Source: Geosiphon pyriformis (Eukaryota; Glomeromycota; Glomeromycetes; Archaeosporales; Geosiphonaceae). From it: DNA of 64,000 bases. Both the position numbers and the translations under genes were made by a program. Below the pieces are notes generated by a model. That model had not been told where the DNA came from. It did no database searches and saw nothing but the letters and a program-made list of their open reading frames with translations. The DNA lies in NCBI GenBank assembly GCA_016748015.1, contig JAAOMT010000710.1:591067-655066 (forward strand), written 5' to 3'. Positions 24,048-36,149 of this stretch are shown in pieces. The stretch's first letter is position 1; the number at the start of each line of letters is the position of its first letter.

Positions 24048-24055
24048 TATATATA
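24048..24055 (+). promoter_or_regulatory. TATA box of C1 5' LTR
   Basis: TATATATA in ATGTATATATAGCAGTAG, the same context as in the B LTR. Confidence 0.6.
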
Positions 24056-24678
24056 GCAGTAGTGGTAGAAACAGAAAAGACAGAACTGATATTACAGAAT
24101 CCTTAGCCTAGAAACAAAATCATCAAATAAATAATTATTTCATATCTCAACTCACTCTCTACTATCAACACTTTATGTTAATAGTAATTGATACTTAACC
24201 ATACTAGAACAATAGCTCTTGATCACAGCTATTGACGAGATACTAACTTACCAAATTGCCTTGGCTTATTTTCTCTATTTTCTTTATTTTATTTTCTTTA
24301 TTTTATTTTCTTTCTTTTTTTGATTTTGTTGTTGTATACTAATTAATTAAAAGATTAAGCACTGAATTATTAACGTCAAGGATAGCCTGGTAAAAGACCC
24401 AGAAATAAGGATAAGATTTTATATATTATTGGATAGCTTACCAGAAGGGCACAATTACCAGACTAAATCTGGCCACCATGTTAAGAAAGAAATTGGGAAA
24501 ACTCTTGAAAAAATACATCTACTATTGACACTATTGAATCTCTGTCTATTATACAAAAAACTCCATCAAAACCTTCAAATACAACACTTACAGAACATCA
24601 TCAATGGAAATAGCTTTTAAGTACCAAGTTACGGGTTTGTTATTCAATTCAACAGCAGAAATAATTACCTGTAATATT

Positions 24679-24695
24679 TGGTGCTCTCTGTGAGG
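24679..24695 (+). other. Primer binding site of C1
   Basis: TGGTGCTCTCTGTGAGG, two bases after the LTR. It differs from the B and D sites by one C-to-T. Confidence 0.6.
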
Positions 24696-24725
24696 TATAA
24701 TTCTATAGAGAACCAGTACCAACAA

Positions 24726-26503
24726 CACCAAACCAAAAGTGACAGAATCAGAAATAATAGGGACAAACCATCTAGGATTTGCAAAATCCTTATTTCAACA
24801 ATACAGCCAGCAGCTAGATTTAAACAACAACCATTACCCAGCAGAATCTAGCTTTCAACTTCTACATTAACAAAAAAATCACAGATTTCCTAGGAAGACC
24901 AGTTGACATTTAATCAGTAAGAAAAAATTTCTATTCGGAACTAATCCAACACACCAACTTACCCAGAAACCACAGCTTTGCACCCATCATTAGAGAAATC
25001 AATCAAGAAATTGAAAGATATACACAAAAAACATTCCCTATTACTTACCAGGACAAAGGCAAAGGAAAACTACAGATACCAGCAGTAACACCCAAAAGAA
25101 TACAAATTCCTAACTGGAAGAAACAAAGAATTAAATCTCTGATATACCCATCATACCATCATATGCCCAGAAGTATCATCAACATTGCCTCAGCAGATGT
25201 GTTTACCAGTACAAAAACGCCACTAGCAAGAATCATGTTTCAGAGTAAACAAAAGAAAAACAAACTATTAAGAGCATACAGTGATTATTTTAAAGAATTT
25301 AAATCGAAATCGCCAATACCATCAGGATTTCAATCACCACCTTATCAGCCAGATTTCGGAACTGTCAGTCCCTGAGAAATTACTGAATCAGAAGAAGATG
25401 AAGACAAGAATTAGGAATTTAATTACCAAAACCCAATCTTAGAAGACCTGAACATTCAAACACAGCAACATTTAGAAAATTCGGAAATTGAAACTCCGAA
25501 TATTCGAACCCTGCCAAATCAAAGAAATCAAAATCCCGAATTAATTCAGCAGCAAAATCTACTTCTAATTATCATCATTGATTAACCACCAATTGAGCCA
25601 ATTCAACCACCTCAAGTACCACCCCAACAACTATTACTTCTTCAACAACCATTTCAATAGCCACCACAACCACCCAACTTAGATCCAATGGCCTATGCAC
25701 CAATTACAAAACTTGACAACTTTACTGGCGAAGAGGACAATGCTCAAGTATGGCTGAATGATGTAGAAAAGGCCATCGCAGCCAACAGATGAAATGATGC
25801 CCGAGCAATGCAAGCCATTCCCTACTTTCTCAAGGATACTGCCAATTCATAATATCAGAGCTTGGTTAATAAACTGCAAGATTTCAATGCCTTCAAAGTG
25901 GAATTCCTAAGATACTTCAGCAATAAAAACAGCATCAATCACCTAGTCAATACATTCACCACCATGAAACAAGGAGAAACTGAAGCAGTTACCACTTATC
26001 TAGAATGCTTCCATCGAAATCTGCGCCAAATTCAAGCAATTGATGCCAACTACTTCACAGCACCACAGATCCTCAACCAGTTTATCCATGGCCTGCGCAG
26101 CAGCATCTTGCAACATGTACAGTCATTGCACCCAGGCACCCTTCAAGATGCAGTTACACGTGCCAGAGATTTTGAATCTGCTGAGTCAAAGGCTAACCAT
26201 GCTCAAGCTGTTAATCTAGTAATGAATGGATCATCTAAATTGGATTCCAAATTGGAGAAGTTCAGTGAATCAATTAATAAGAGACTGGAAGGATACTTAG
26301 CTGACAATCATGCCATTTATCAGCCTCCACAACGACGCAATAATCAAGGAAACTTTAATCATGCCCAAAATCAACCACGTCCATCTTCATTAACCAATCA
26401 ACAGTGGCAACAGGAAATGCGTATCTGCCACTATTGTGGTAAACAAGAACATATCCAAATTGACTGTCATCAGCATTTAAATAACCAACAATCGGGAAAT
26501 TAA
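24726..26503 (+). pseudogene. Element C1 gag
   Basis: The N-terminal third is frame-shifted. From 25688 (ATG, MAYAPITKLDNF) the capsid core runs in one frame to 26503 with only two stops, both at ancestral Trp codons (NR-stop-ND and NS-stop-YQ). The core has YFLKDTANS, NKLQDFNAFKVEFLRYFS and FIHGLRSSILQHV. It is followed by a CCHC knuckle (CHYCGKQEHIQIDC) at about 26430-26472 and a Gln/Pro-rich tail. Same frame as protease, linker and dUTPase. Confidence 0.87.
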
Positions 26504-27560
26504 TATCGAAACCCCGATCGCCAGTTCCAAACTCCGAATCAATATCCAAATCAAAACCAACTTACTTATCTACTAGTGACGCAGTCATTAATCTATCAAT
26601 CTCTGGTGTATCAAGCTTCAATCTATCAGCCATAGCCACAAGTAATTTATCAACAACTGCAGCCACAAATAATCTATCAGCCCCAACAAATCCAAACACC
26701 ACTCCAAAGCTTACCACCTAATGGAACCCAAAGACTGAAAACGACTTAACAGAGCTGAAGATTAGCAATGGTAGTCCATTAACCAATCCCCAGTTCTTCA
26801 CAGCAACTATCTGGATTACACCAGCGGAATTTGGGTATTGGTCAACCCCAGAACCCAAATTCCCAGAACTATTTAAGTCTCCTGGTCACCCCAGAAGACA
26901 CCTTAACCAATAACCCAGCATTTGCCCAAAAACAACTACTTACCAGTAATATCCTACCTGCTACCATCACTGAAAACAAGTCTTTGGCTGCTATATTCCC
27001 ATTCGAATTCGAGAAAACAACTACAATGCCATTATTTAGTGGAGCTGCTCTGGAAGCCAAACCAATCACCATAATGTACACTGATGCCAAAGTTGAGAGA
27101 CAATCCATCAAATTGATTCTCGACAGCGGTTCAGTAGGCAGCATCATTACATGACAATTCATGAATCAATTAGGTCGCCGAGTTGATTGAGCTGCCAGCA
27201 CCAGAATCATTACAGTTGATGGAGTGACCAAAACTCCAATCGGCGAAATCGATGACTTCTCTTTCGAAATCAATGGTATCATGACTTCTATTAAAGTTTT
27301 AGTGATGGAAGCCACTCAATACCAAGCTTTAGTTGGTAATAACTGGCTATCCAAAGTCAACGCGATGTTAGACTAGAACATCCAGGAACTCCAGCTAACA
27401 TATCAAGGCCAACACATACGTGTACCGACCATGTGTGGCCACTTCAAGACTCCTCCAAAAGAAAAACTATTAATCGAACTGGAGAAGGAGAAAGAAAAAC
27501 CTACCTGGGAAGCTTACCAAGTCTCCTGGGCCGATGCCGACCACAATGAACTACCACCAA
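26504..27560 (+). pseudogene. Element C1 Gln/Pro linker and retropepsin-like protease
   Basis: The Tyr/Gln/Pro-rich linker is at 26504-26830. The protease has an intact catalytic loop LILDSGSVGSII (about 27110-27145), immediately followed by a stop (ancestral Lys/Tyr-Gln). A further stop occurs at RRVD. The second half (ATQYQALVGNNWL) and the QGQHIRVPTMCGHF tail are readable. In frame with gag. Confidence 0.85.
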
Positions 27561-28636
27561 TACTCTCATGAAACGACAACCCTAAGGAAAAGCAAAAAGA
27601 GGAAATAACTTGGGAAACAGACAATTTGACCTGGACTGACAATGAACAGGAAGAACCATTGAGTTGGGAATGAAAAGAAAAAAAAGGAAAAGGTAAAGAA
27701 AGGGAGGAAGAAAATACTTAAGCCAACAACACTTATATCTCATACACCTATGGTCAACAACAATCATCAACCTATCACTGATCCAAACCAATATGTGTTG
27801 ATTATAGTAAGAAATTGTTGTCAATGGGCACATGCTGTGGTGATGATGAAGAATATCAGATGGCAACCAAGTTCTATTGCCATGCATGCCATGTCAAACA
27901 TTTTGGAAGACCAAAACAAGTGAAAAAATGGGATAATACACCATGTATAGCCTGTGGAAAAACTCTCCTCGACGAAGGAATGTGGAACAACATTCCGGGG
28001 AGAGGAGGAACATGCAATGTGTTCTGCCAATACACGATCCTCATTAGCGACTGGGTTGAAAAAAGAACATCCATAGAAGCTGCCTGAAGAAGAGCTGTAC
28101 AGCAATTGGACAGTTGTCCACATGATGATAATAAATTATAGTGGATGGCAATTGCCAAAATTGAAGGTGCGTTGTCAGAAAAAATCAGAACAATTAAAAA
28201 CAACCCACCAGAACCCATCGAGCTTGACTGGGACGCAGAGCCAATCATAAATTTTCTGGAACCAGAAGAGTTCCATGAACACTACCAAAACTTGGCACCC
28301 ACTAGAGAAGAGCAAGAATAATGGCTAACACAGTTAAATACAAGACTGTGTTGCCATTGTTTAATTCCCAGTGACTTTGAATATTGTGACGATTGTAACC
28401 TCATTTACAATCCACCATCACACATGATCTACACAATCCCTAAAGAAGAAGAACCAATCAGCAGCTGTGCATCAGAATCAAAATTGCTGATCAATTGCGA
28501 TCCAGACTCTAATGACGATAACAAAAACACCAGTTCCAGCTCTGTTTAAAATGACAATGACAACAAAGACAATTCAAACTCTGATTTAAACTATGAACAA
28601 TACATTGCACTACCAGATCTCTCCAAAAAACAAGAG
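27561..28636 (+). pseudogene. Element C1 Cys-rich linker with three zinc-ribbon-like modules
   Basis: It lies in frame between protease and dUTPase. Module 1 (27795-27905): C-x2-C...C-x2-C, with the second Cys Tyr here (CVDYSKK) but Cys in A-2, D and C2. Module 2 (27940-28030): CIACGKTLLDEG...CNVFCQ. Module 3 (28340-28405): CCHCLIPSDFEYCDDC. Between 2 and 3 lies a helical, charged segment ending in LEPEEFHEHYQ. An acidic Ser/Asn stretch follows. I do not recognise this as a named retroelement domain; nucleic-acid binding is a guess from the zinc-ribbon pattern. Confidence 0.72.
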
Positions 28637-29395
28637 TTGAAATGGTATAGTGACAATAAGGAAGGGATTATACCAGAACATGTGCATAATACTAATGCAG
28701 AGTTTGATCTGAGGTATCCAGGAAAAAAGACCATCAAATTGGAATCACATTCACACACCTACATTAATCTGAAAGTAGCCCTAAAAATTCCGACAACAAC
28801 AATAGTTCAATTAACATTTAGGAATAGTTTAGCGAAAAGAGGGATTAATATAAGAGGAGGAATAATTGATGCGGGATATGTAAGAAATATCATCGCTATG
28901 CTACAAAATGACTCAGAAAAGGCCTATATAATAGAGTCCAATAAAAAGATAGCACAGGCAATATTCCTGCCTCTGGTTAGAGTAGCTCAGTTAGTATTAG
29001 TGAGAAAGAGGGAGAAATTAGGAATAACAGCAAGAGAAATACAGGGATTTGGGTCAACAGGTAAAATAGATGTACCAGTAATATGGCGGAGGAAAAAATT
29101 GTTGGCCAAGAAAAAATTATCTCAACTGGTCAAGCTATTTTCATTCCACTATATAACCAGTACATGCTAGCAATAAAAAGGAAGAAAAAAGACCAAGCAC
29201 AAATTTTTGAAGCAGAAGCCAGTCTTTGTGAATCAAGAGAAGTTGGACTCATCAATCTTCACATACCAACCAAAAATTACAGCCACATTAAAATTCTTAT
29301 CTACAACAACACAGGAAATGTCATAGTAATACCAGCCAGAATCATTATTGGATACTTAAACACTAAAATAGAGGATTAACCACCAAACTTCATTT
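28637..29395 (+). pseudogene. Element C1 dUTPase-like domain and linker
   Basis: dUTPase motifs: NAEFDLRYPG; FRNSLAKRGI (the second Ser of RSS kept, first altered); GIIDAGYVRNI with catalytic Asp and Tyr; NKKIAQAIF; and IQGFGSTGKID, the classic Gly-rich motif 5. A single-base deletion near 29081 (DVPV then a shift) breaks the frame just after motif 5, and the linker resumes at 29083 in another frame. Trimeric dUTPase topology is inferred from motif order. Confidence 0.83.
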
Positions 29396-30895
29396 CAGAC
29401 TTTCCACAACTTTGTGATTATGTTAATATCACATCACAAACAATACAGATGAAGTGAATGTTATTTGCTCCAATCAAAACAATTAAAACAAATAAACATG
29501 GGAAACTTAGATCCACTTCAACGTATGCAACTCAAGATGTTGCTCAACCAGTTCAATGACATCTTTGCCAGTGAAAATGAGTTTGGCCAAACTGACATCA
29601 TCTAACATCAGATCAAGACTGGAGATGCAATGCCAATTAAACAAAAAGCATACAGAGTGCCACCAGCCAGTCATGAGATTATTTGTCAAGAAATAAACCA
29701 AATGCTTGACAATGGGCTAATTCAGCCATCAATAAGCCCATGGTCATTACCAGTGGTACTTGTTTATAAGAAAATTGGAAAGATTCAATTTTGTGTAGAC
29801 TACAGAAAACTCAATGGTGTAACTCATGGAAACAGCTATCCAACTCCACGGATACAGGAATTATTCAATGCTTTTGGCGGAAACAAATGGTTCTCAACAT
29901 TAGACTTGGACAGTGGTTACTGACAAGTGGCTATGAATCCAGCTAACAAAGAGAAAATGGCATTCACCATAAGAGAAGAGAATTTCGATTTTTTGAAGTA
30001 ATGCCATTCAGTTTAACCAACACACCAGCCACTTTCCAATGGCTAATGAAAATTGTCTATACTGGCTTATTATGGAAATCAGTAGTTGTATACTTGGACA
30101 ATACTAACATATTCTCAAAAACATTTGATGATCATCTTCATTATTTTCAACAAGTGTTTGAAAGACTAAGAAAAGCAGGACTAAAATTAAATGCAATAAA
30201 GTGCTTTTTCAGCAAGACAGAACTAAAATTCTTGGGACACATAGTCAGCAAAGACAGCATCAAAATAGATCCAGAGAAAATAGAGATAGTAAAGAACTTT
30301 TCAGTGCTGACCAATATGACAGAACTGAAATCATTCTTAGGATTCGCCAGCTACTATTGACATTTTATCAAGAATTTTTCCAAGATAGTACAGCCATTCA
30401 ACCAACTGCAAACCAAGAATACAAAATATAAATGAACAGAAAGTCAACAAAAAGCTTTTGATATTCTGAAAAGAAAACTCATTCAAGCTTCAGTACTGAT
30501 TTATCCAAATCACAGCAAACCATTTATCATTACCACTGATGCATCCGGCCAAGCATTGGAAGCAGTATTATTTCAGAGAGAACCAAACAGCAGAGAACAT
30601 CCAGTAGCATATGCCAGCAGAGGTTTAATACCAGCCGAAAAGAACTATAAAACACCGGAACAAGAACACTTAACAATATACTGGGCAGTCATGAAATGGA
30701 AAGAATACTTGAGCCAGAAGTTTGAAGTATACACAGATCACAAGAGATTAACATCACTCCAAAAACAAAAATTTGGAGATGAAAAACAGTCAAGATAGAA
30801 AATGACACTTGTACCATACAATTATACTATACATTACAAAAAAGGAAAAGACAACAGAAATGCTGATGGTTTGTCACAAATAAGACAAATCTAAG
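29396..30895 (+). pseudogene. Element C1 reverse transcriptase and RNase H
   Basis: RT: KAYRVPPASHEI, SLPVVLVYKKIGKIQFCVDYRKLNGV, FSTLDLDSGY, MPFSLTNTPATF. The catalytic box is YLDNTNIFSKTF, with Asn for the second Asp. FLGHIVSKDSIKIDPEK follows. RNase H (about 30520-30790): TTDASGQALEAVL, PEQEHLTIYWAV, YTDHKRLTSL with its acidic residues in place. Frame breaks near 29450, 29990 and 30400 and stops at Gln/Trp sites make it non-functional. Confidence 0.88.
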
Positions 30896-32338
30896 AACAT
30901 TTTAACACAAAAATATAACAAAACCAGAACAATACCAACGAAAAATATAACAAAAGATGAACATACAAAAATATCAACAACTTCAACATTATATAAACAC
31001 TCAGCAGTTCAAGGAGAATTTATCTCAAATAGAATGAAAGAGTATCAAACAACAATCAAAATATTTTATCACTCACCAAAATATACTTTATCAGAAAAAT
31101 AGAAAAGATCCAGATCAACCAACCAAAGTAATTACAGAGCCAGAAAAAGAAACAATATTATTCAACATGCACTCAAATCCAACAGCAGAACATTTTCATA
31201 AAGAAGCAATCATGGAAAGAACCAGAAAAAAATACTATTGGCCATTAATGTATCCAGACATCATCCAATATGTTCAAAATTGTGATGTTTGTCAGCAAAG
31301 AGGAGATACAAAACCCAGTAAACTGTTAAGACCAATCAAAGTAGGACAACCATTTGACTGTATTGAAATTGATTTAGTTGGACCATTAACAATCACCAGC
31401 GGAGGAAACAGATATATAGCAGTAGCCATGGACTATCTCACTAAATGGCCAAAGGCAAAAGCAATTCAAAAAGCGGATGCAGAATCCGTTGCTGAATTTG
31501 TTCATCAAGATTTGATCTGTCAACATGGATGTCCAAAAGAATTATTATCAGACCAAGGAACTCATTTTGTGAACAAAACATTAACAGAATTGAGCCAAAG
31601 ATTCGGAATTAAGAGGCCACTATCATCATTATATCATCCACAAACCAACAGATTAGTCGAAAGATTCAACAGAATATTGTGTGAAACAATAGCTAAACTC
31701 AGCCAAGAAAACCAGAATGATTGGGATTTGTTGATACCATCAGTTCTATTTGCTTATTGGACAATGAAGCAAGATACTACACAAGCAACACTATTTGAAT
31801 TAGTATATGGTAGAACAGCAACACTACCAGTGGAAATAGAAGTCAGCACATACCCAACTGAACCAATAACAAAAGAGAATTTCAAAAATACATTGTTGAG
31901 AAGAACATATGACTTAATGGAAACATTAGAAAACAAACGATGAAGAGCAGCTGATAACATATAAAAGTCACAAGAGAAACAAAAAGAAAGACATAATAAC
32001 CAACTACCAGATAAACCAGTTGAATTCAGGATTGGAAACAAAGTACTACTACATTGTACCAAAGCAGAAAAACAATGAAGTGGAAAATTTGATTTCAAAT
32101 GGGACAGACCATTTCACATAGAAGAAATTCTAGGAAATGGAGCTTACAAATTAAGACTGGATAACAAAATTTTAACCAAAGCAGCACATGGAGATCGACT
32201 AAAACCATACCACACCATTACACTACCATCTACCAGTAATATTCTACAATTAAAAGTATAGAGAATATTAGTCCAACCAGATGAGATTCTACAAGATCTG
32301 GAACCAATCATGATTATTGACAACAACACGTTAAATTG
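30896..32338 (+). pseudogene. Element C1 integrase with GPY/F module
   Basis: The core is open for 258 residues (31167-31943). The zinc-binding HHCC is complete (MHSNPTAEHF ... CDVCQQ). The DDE residues are all present: IDLVGPL, SDQGTHF, RLVERFNR. The GPY/F module (PFHIEEILGNGAYKLRLD ... HGDRLKPYH) at about 32040-32230 follows after a stop. It is the only integrase here with an unbroken catalytic triad. The 30896-31160 lead has stops. Confidence 0.88.
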
Positions 32339-32363
32339 ATTCATAACAAAAATATATAAAGAC

Positions 32364-33011
32364 ATGGTAGACGTGACAGGAAATATCAGAAAAATAGAAA
32401 TTACAGACAACATTCACTCACTAGCACAACAACTCTTTCAATTAATCCAACACCAGGAAATGGAAATTACAATCAATCAACAAACCATTCGATATCAAAA
32501 TACTAGAAAGACATTGCAACCCAGAACACAGAAGAAAACTGAAAATACAGTGGACAAAATCATTGTGAAAGTAAAGTTAGCAATAAAAAAGTCACTATAT
32601 CAAGAGTTGACTAAAGAAACTTGGAATTGGTGGATACAACAATTTCCACAAAACTATTGTTATTTTTATTTGAGACAACACGTAAATATTCAGAATCTAT
32701 ATACGGATAAAACAAAGCGATTATTTGACAAAAGAATACTATGACAATTAGAACATTTTGTGGGAAAGAACAACTTATCTACACAGACCTGAGCCATATA
32801 CCAAATACACACAGCATTTCAGGATAGACCAGAAATATTACTCAACAAAGCAATGGATATGGTTACCAGTAATCAATTGGAAAAAATTACCAATGCTCAA
32901 TTTGAAAAATTACAGACCCAAATAACACAAGTAATTCTCGAAAACAAAATCCAGGAAATACTTCAAGAGGGAGAATTAAACGAGGTGGATTTTGACAGAG
33001 CTCAATATTAA
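32364..33011 (+). pseudogene. Element C1 env-position ORF, about 215 aa, unknown function
   Basis: It starts at an ATG (MVDVTGNIRKIEITDN) 25 bp after the integrase frame ends and stops (AQY-TAA) inside the PPT. Two internal stops (near 32742 and 32790). The N-terminal part is a helix-forming LAQQLFQLIQ plus MEITINQQTIRYQN; the centre is basic; then ETWNWWIQQFPQNY and LYTDKTKRLFD; the C-terminus is a Gln/Glu-rich probable coiled coil. No signal peptide or TM segment. The same ORF is in B, D and C3, so it is a conserved part of the element. Confidence 0.68.
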
Positions 33012-33024
33012 AAAGAGAGAATAA
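33010..33024 (+). other. Polypurine tract of C1
   Basis: AAAAAGAGAGAATAA ends at the first base before the 3' LTR and overlaps the env-position stop codon. Confidence 0.7.
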
Positions 33025-33817
33025 TATTACTCATAGAAATATAAGAAATATATTAGTATAATTATTAGCCAATCAGAAGTAGGTGTAGTAAATATGAAAT
33101 TCCAGAATTCCTTTCAGAAATTGCAGGATTCTAGGAATTTCAGGATTTCCATTGTGAAGAATCAAAAAATTGGGGAATCTCAAATATGTATATATAGCAG
33201 TAGTGATAGAAACAGAAAAGACAGAACTGATACCACAGAATTCTTAGCCTAGAAACAAAATCATCAAATAAATAATTATTTCATATCTTAACTTACTCTC
33301 TACTATTAACATTTCATGTTGATAGTAATTGATACTTAACTACGCTGGAACAATAGCTCTTGATCACAGCTATTGACAAGATACTAATGTACCAAATTGT
33401 CTTGGCTTATTTTCTCTATTTTCTTTATTTTATTTTCTTTATTTTATTTTCTTTCTTTTTTTGATTTTGTTGTTGTATACTAATTGATTAAAAGATTAAG
33501 CACTGAGTTATTAACGTTAAGGATAGCCTGGTAAAAGACCCAGAAATAAAGGTAGGATTTTATATATTATTGGATAGCTTACCAGAAGGGCACAACTGCC
33601 AGACTAAATCTGATCACCATGCTGAAAAAGAAATTGGGAAAACTCTTGAAAAGATACATCTACTATCGACACTATTGAATCTCTGTTCATTATACAAAAG
33701 ACTCCATCAAAACCTTCAGATACAACACTTATAGAACATTATCAACGGAAGTAGCTTTTGAGCACCAAGTTACAGGTTTGTTATTCAATTCAACAGCAAA
33801 AATAATCATCTGTAACA
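33025..33817 (+). repeat. 3' LTR of C1
   Basis: It is 793 bp, with TATTAC (from TGTTAC) and TGTAACA ends. The TATA box is at 33189-33196. It aligns with 23805-24676 apart from a contraction of about 80 bp in the GGATTCC repeats. Confidence 0.9.
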
Positions 33818-34476
33818 ACGTGACAAAAGCAACCAAGAAAATGGAAATACCAGATCATATTCACATTATAGCTCAACAATTATTCCAGGCATTAATTCAA
33901 CAACCATTAGACATAGAAATTATCATTAACAACCAAACAATCTGCTATCAAAACACCAAAAGAAAAACAAAAAATACACCATATTAGCAGATACCAAAGA
34001 GTAATAAAAACTGGTCAAATAACATAATAGAAAAAGTGAAGAACACTTTTGGGAAAATATTTATTATGACACTAACAGAAGAACTCACAAAAGAGAATTG
34101 GAAGCAATAGACAGAACAACTTCCAATATTATATTGTTACTACCAGTTAGGTCGAAAGTTGAATATTCAGGAGTTGTATATCAACGAATCCAAGAGAATA
34201 TTTAACTAAAACATAATACAGCAAATTAAAAAATTTATTGAAAAAAAAACAAACTCAACACTACATGTGAGAACAATTTATCAACTATACAATATATTTC
34301 AGAACTATCCAGAAATACTATTACACTCTAACATGAAAACCATAACCATTAACCAATGAAGAAAAATGAACAATGTACAAGTAGAAGATGTAAAAAATAA
34401 AGTCGAACAAACAATACTAGAAAAAGAAGTATTAGAGCTAATTCAGAATGAAGATTTTGATGGAGCTCAATATTAA
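33818..34476 (+). pseudogene. Element B env-position ORF (unknown function)
   Basis: It continues across C1 from about 23785 (KDMVYV). TKATKKMEIPDHIHIIAQQL parallels C1's GNIRKIEITDNIHSLAQQL. The C-terminus ends DGAQY-TAA at the PPT. Stops near 33986 and later at Trp/Gln-type sites. Same size and layout as in C1, no membrane segment seen. Confidence 0.65.
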
Positions 34477-34490
34477 AAAGAAGGAAATAA
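34475..34490 (+). other. Polypurine tract of B
   Basis: AAAAAGAAGGAAATAA directly before the 3' LTR. Confidence 0.7.
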
Positions 34491-35373
34491 TATTACTCAT
34501 AAAAAGAAAACAGATATAGGGAAATAGTAGACCAATAAGCAAATAGTATATAACATGTGAACATATTGCTTAGCAATATAGAGCAATAACAGAAATCACA
34601 GCACATTGTTCAGCAATGTGGAGCAATAACAGAAAACATGGCACATTGTTCAGCAATGTGAAGTAATGTTAAAAAATTAGGGCACATTGCTCAGCAATAA
34701 GAGTATTGCTCAAGAAATCATAGCACATTGCTCGGAAATGTGAGCAATCTCATAGAACATTAATTATGTATATATAGTGGTAACATTAGAAGTAAAAAAA
34801 GCAGAATCTTTTAGTTAGCAATCTTCCTCCACAAATATTAAATAAATAAATTATTTACCATCCAAATCTACTCTCTACTATCAACACTTCATGTTGATAG
34901 TAATTGATACTTAACCACACTAGAATAATAGCTCTTAATTATGGCTATTAATGAGATACTAATTTGTGTATTACCTTGGCTCATTTCTTTATTTTTTTTT
35001 ATTTTTCTCTTTCTTTGATTTTTTATTGTTGAATACTAATGGATTAAGGATTAAAGCACTGAGTAATTGACGTCACAGATAGCCTGGTAAAAGACCCAGA
35101 AATAAGGATAAAATTATATATATATTAATGGATAACTTACTAAAAGGGCACAACTGCCAGAATAAACTGGCCACCAAGCTGAAAACAGAAATTAGGAACA
35201 CAACTCACCAACCAACTACATCATCATTGAATCTCTGTTCATTATACAAAGAACTCAACTCTAAAACCTTCAGATACAATCAACATACCAGTATTATCAG
35301 CATTGTCAAGATATTGAACACCAAGTTACAGATTTGTTATTTGATTTGAGACCCCAAATAATCATCTGTAACA
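34491..35373 (+). repeat. 3' LTR of element B
   Basis: It is 883 bp, with TATTACTCAT and TGTAACA ends. The ATTGCTnAGCAAT palindrome cluster is at about 34560-34750, followed by ATGTATATATAG. On its right, LINE-a RNase H resumes at 35374 (ATGTCCAC). Confidence 0.88.
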
Positions 35374-36149
35374 ATGTCCACAATATGCTGATGCTCAACC
35401 CAACACCAAACATGAAAATCCAGACAAATAAAACACAGCTCCGATTTGCATGCATCCAGAGCAGCCTGACTATTAGAGTGTAAGTGAATTGAGCTAAGAA
35501 AAGGAACACATTCCAATACCAGAACTATAGCCTGTAGCTCCACCAAAGTAAAAAACAACAAGCCAGTGACTCTCATGCCCAAACCCAAACCAATGTTGTC
35601 AAAAAAGACAGCAGCACCAGTCTTCTTCCATATAGTGTTCAAATCTCTTAGAGAACCATCCATATAGACAGACAGATTACCAGTACTAATACAAAACAAC
35701 TGATCACATACCAACTTAAATTCCTGAAACTCTAGAATGTTCAAAGGCTTACCAACACCCCCAAGAAAAGATGAACCAGGAAGACAGGAAGCCACACTAC
35801 TAAGAAAGGTGACAGAAAGACCAAACCACTCAGGGACCAGACCACAAGGATCCAACTTCTTCCAGTGCTTAAAGATTTTCCAATTAAAAATAGCACCATG
35901 GCAATCATAGAGCTAATTCACAAAGACAACACCATACTGATATAAAGAGGGGAGACACACACAGAACTTAGCTTTCCCAAAAACCACTGACATAAAGATT
36001 CCACCCTGATGACAAAATGAATTACCCGAAAATCTGCTCAGAGAAAGATTATTTTTTGCCAAAATATGGACCACACCAGCTAAAAAATTATTTAAAAAAC
36101 TAATGCAAACATGCACTGGGGAACTCAGGGGTGAATAGAATGCCAACAC
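35374..36149 (-). pseudogene. LINE-a ORF2: C-terminal region and RNase H
   Basis: RNase H motifs: LSVYMDGSL (first Asp), ELQAIVLVLECV (Glu), HLHSNSQAALDAC (third acidic position is Asn, a G-to-A change), WVEHQHIVD at the break. The frame differs from the upstream RT, so a frameshift lies near 36130-36150. Element B interrupts the domain, and the last part is at 4113-4468. Confidence 0.87.

Larger units (their letters stand above)
23805..24676 (+). repeat. 5' LTR of C1
   Basis: It is 872 bp, starts TGTTACTCATAG and ends GTAATA (from GTAACA). It matches 33025-33817, 42952-43841 and (inverted) 54235-55102. It is about 80 bp longer than its own partner, the difference lying in the GGATTCC repeats. 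Confidence 0.9.
23805..33817 (+). mobile_element. Ty3/gypsy element C1, both LTRs, inserted in B
   Basis: A 10.0-kb element, the least broken one here. Target flanks are ACAT (23801-23804) and ACGT (33818-33821), identical but for a CpG-to-CpA change. Excision rejoins B's env-position ORF (KDMVYV then TKATKKMEI). It was inserted after B but its order relative to D is not determined. Confidence 0.92.
4469..35373 (+). mobile_element. Ty3/gypsy element B, split by nested D and C1
   Basis: LTRs at 4469-5331 and 34491-35373 share the same family-specific ATTGCTnAGCAAT repeats. The internal sequence is collinear only after removal of D (10717-21480) and C1 (23805-33817), leaving about 10.1 kb. B lies inside the RNase H of LINE-a. 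The left LTR lacks about the first 25 bp, so the target duplication (ATGT on the right) is not preserved on the left. Confidence 0.88.

Noticed and set aside
33818-34476. Retroviral-type envelope in the env position
   Set aside because: No signal peptide, TM helix or cleavage motif visible in B, C1, C3 or D versions.
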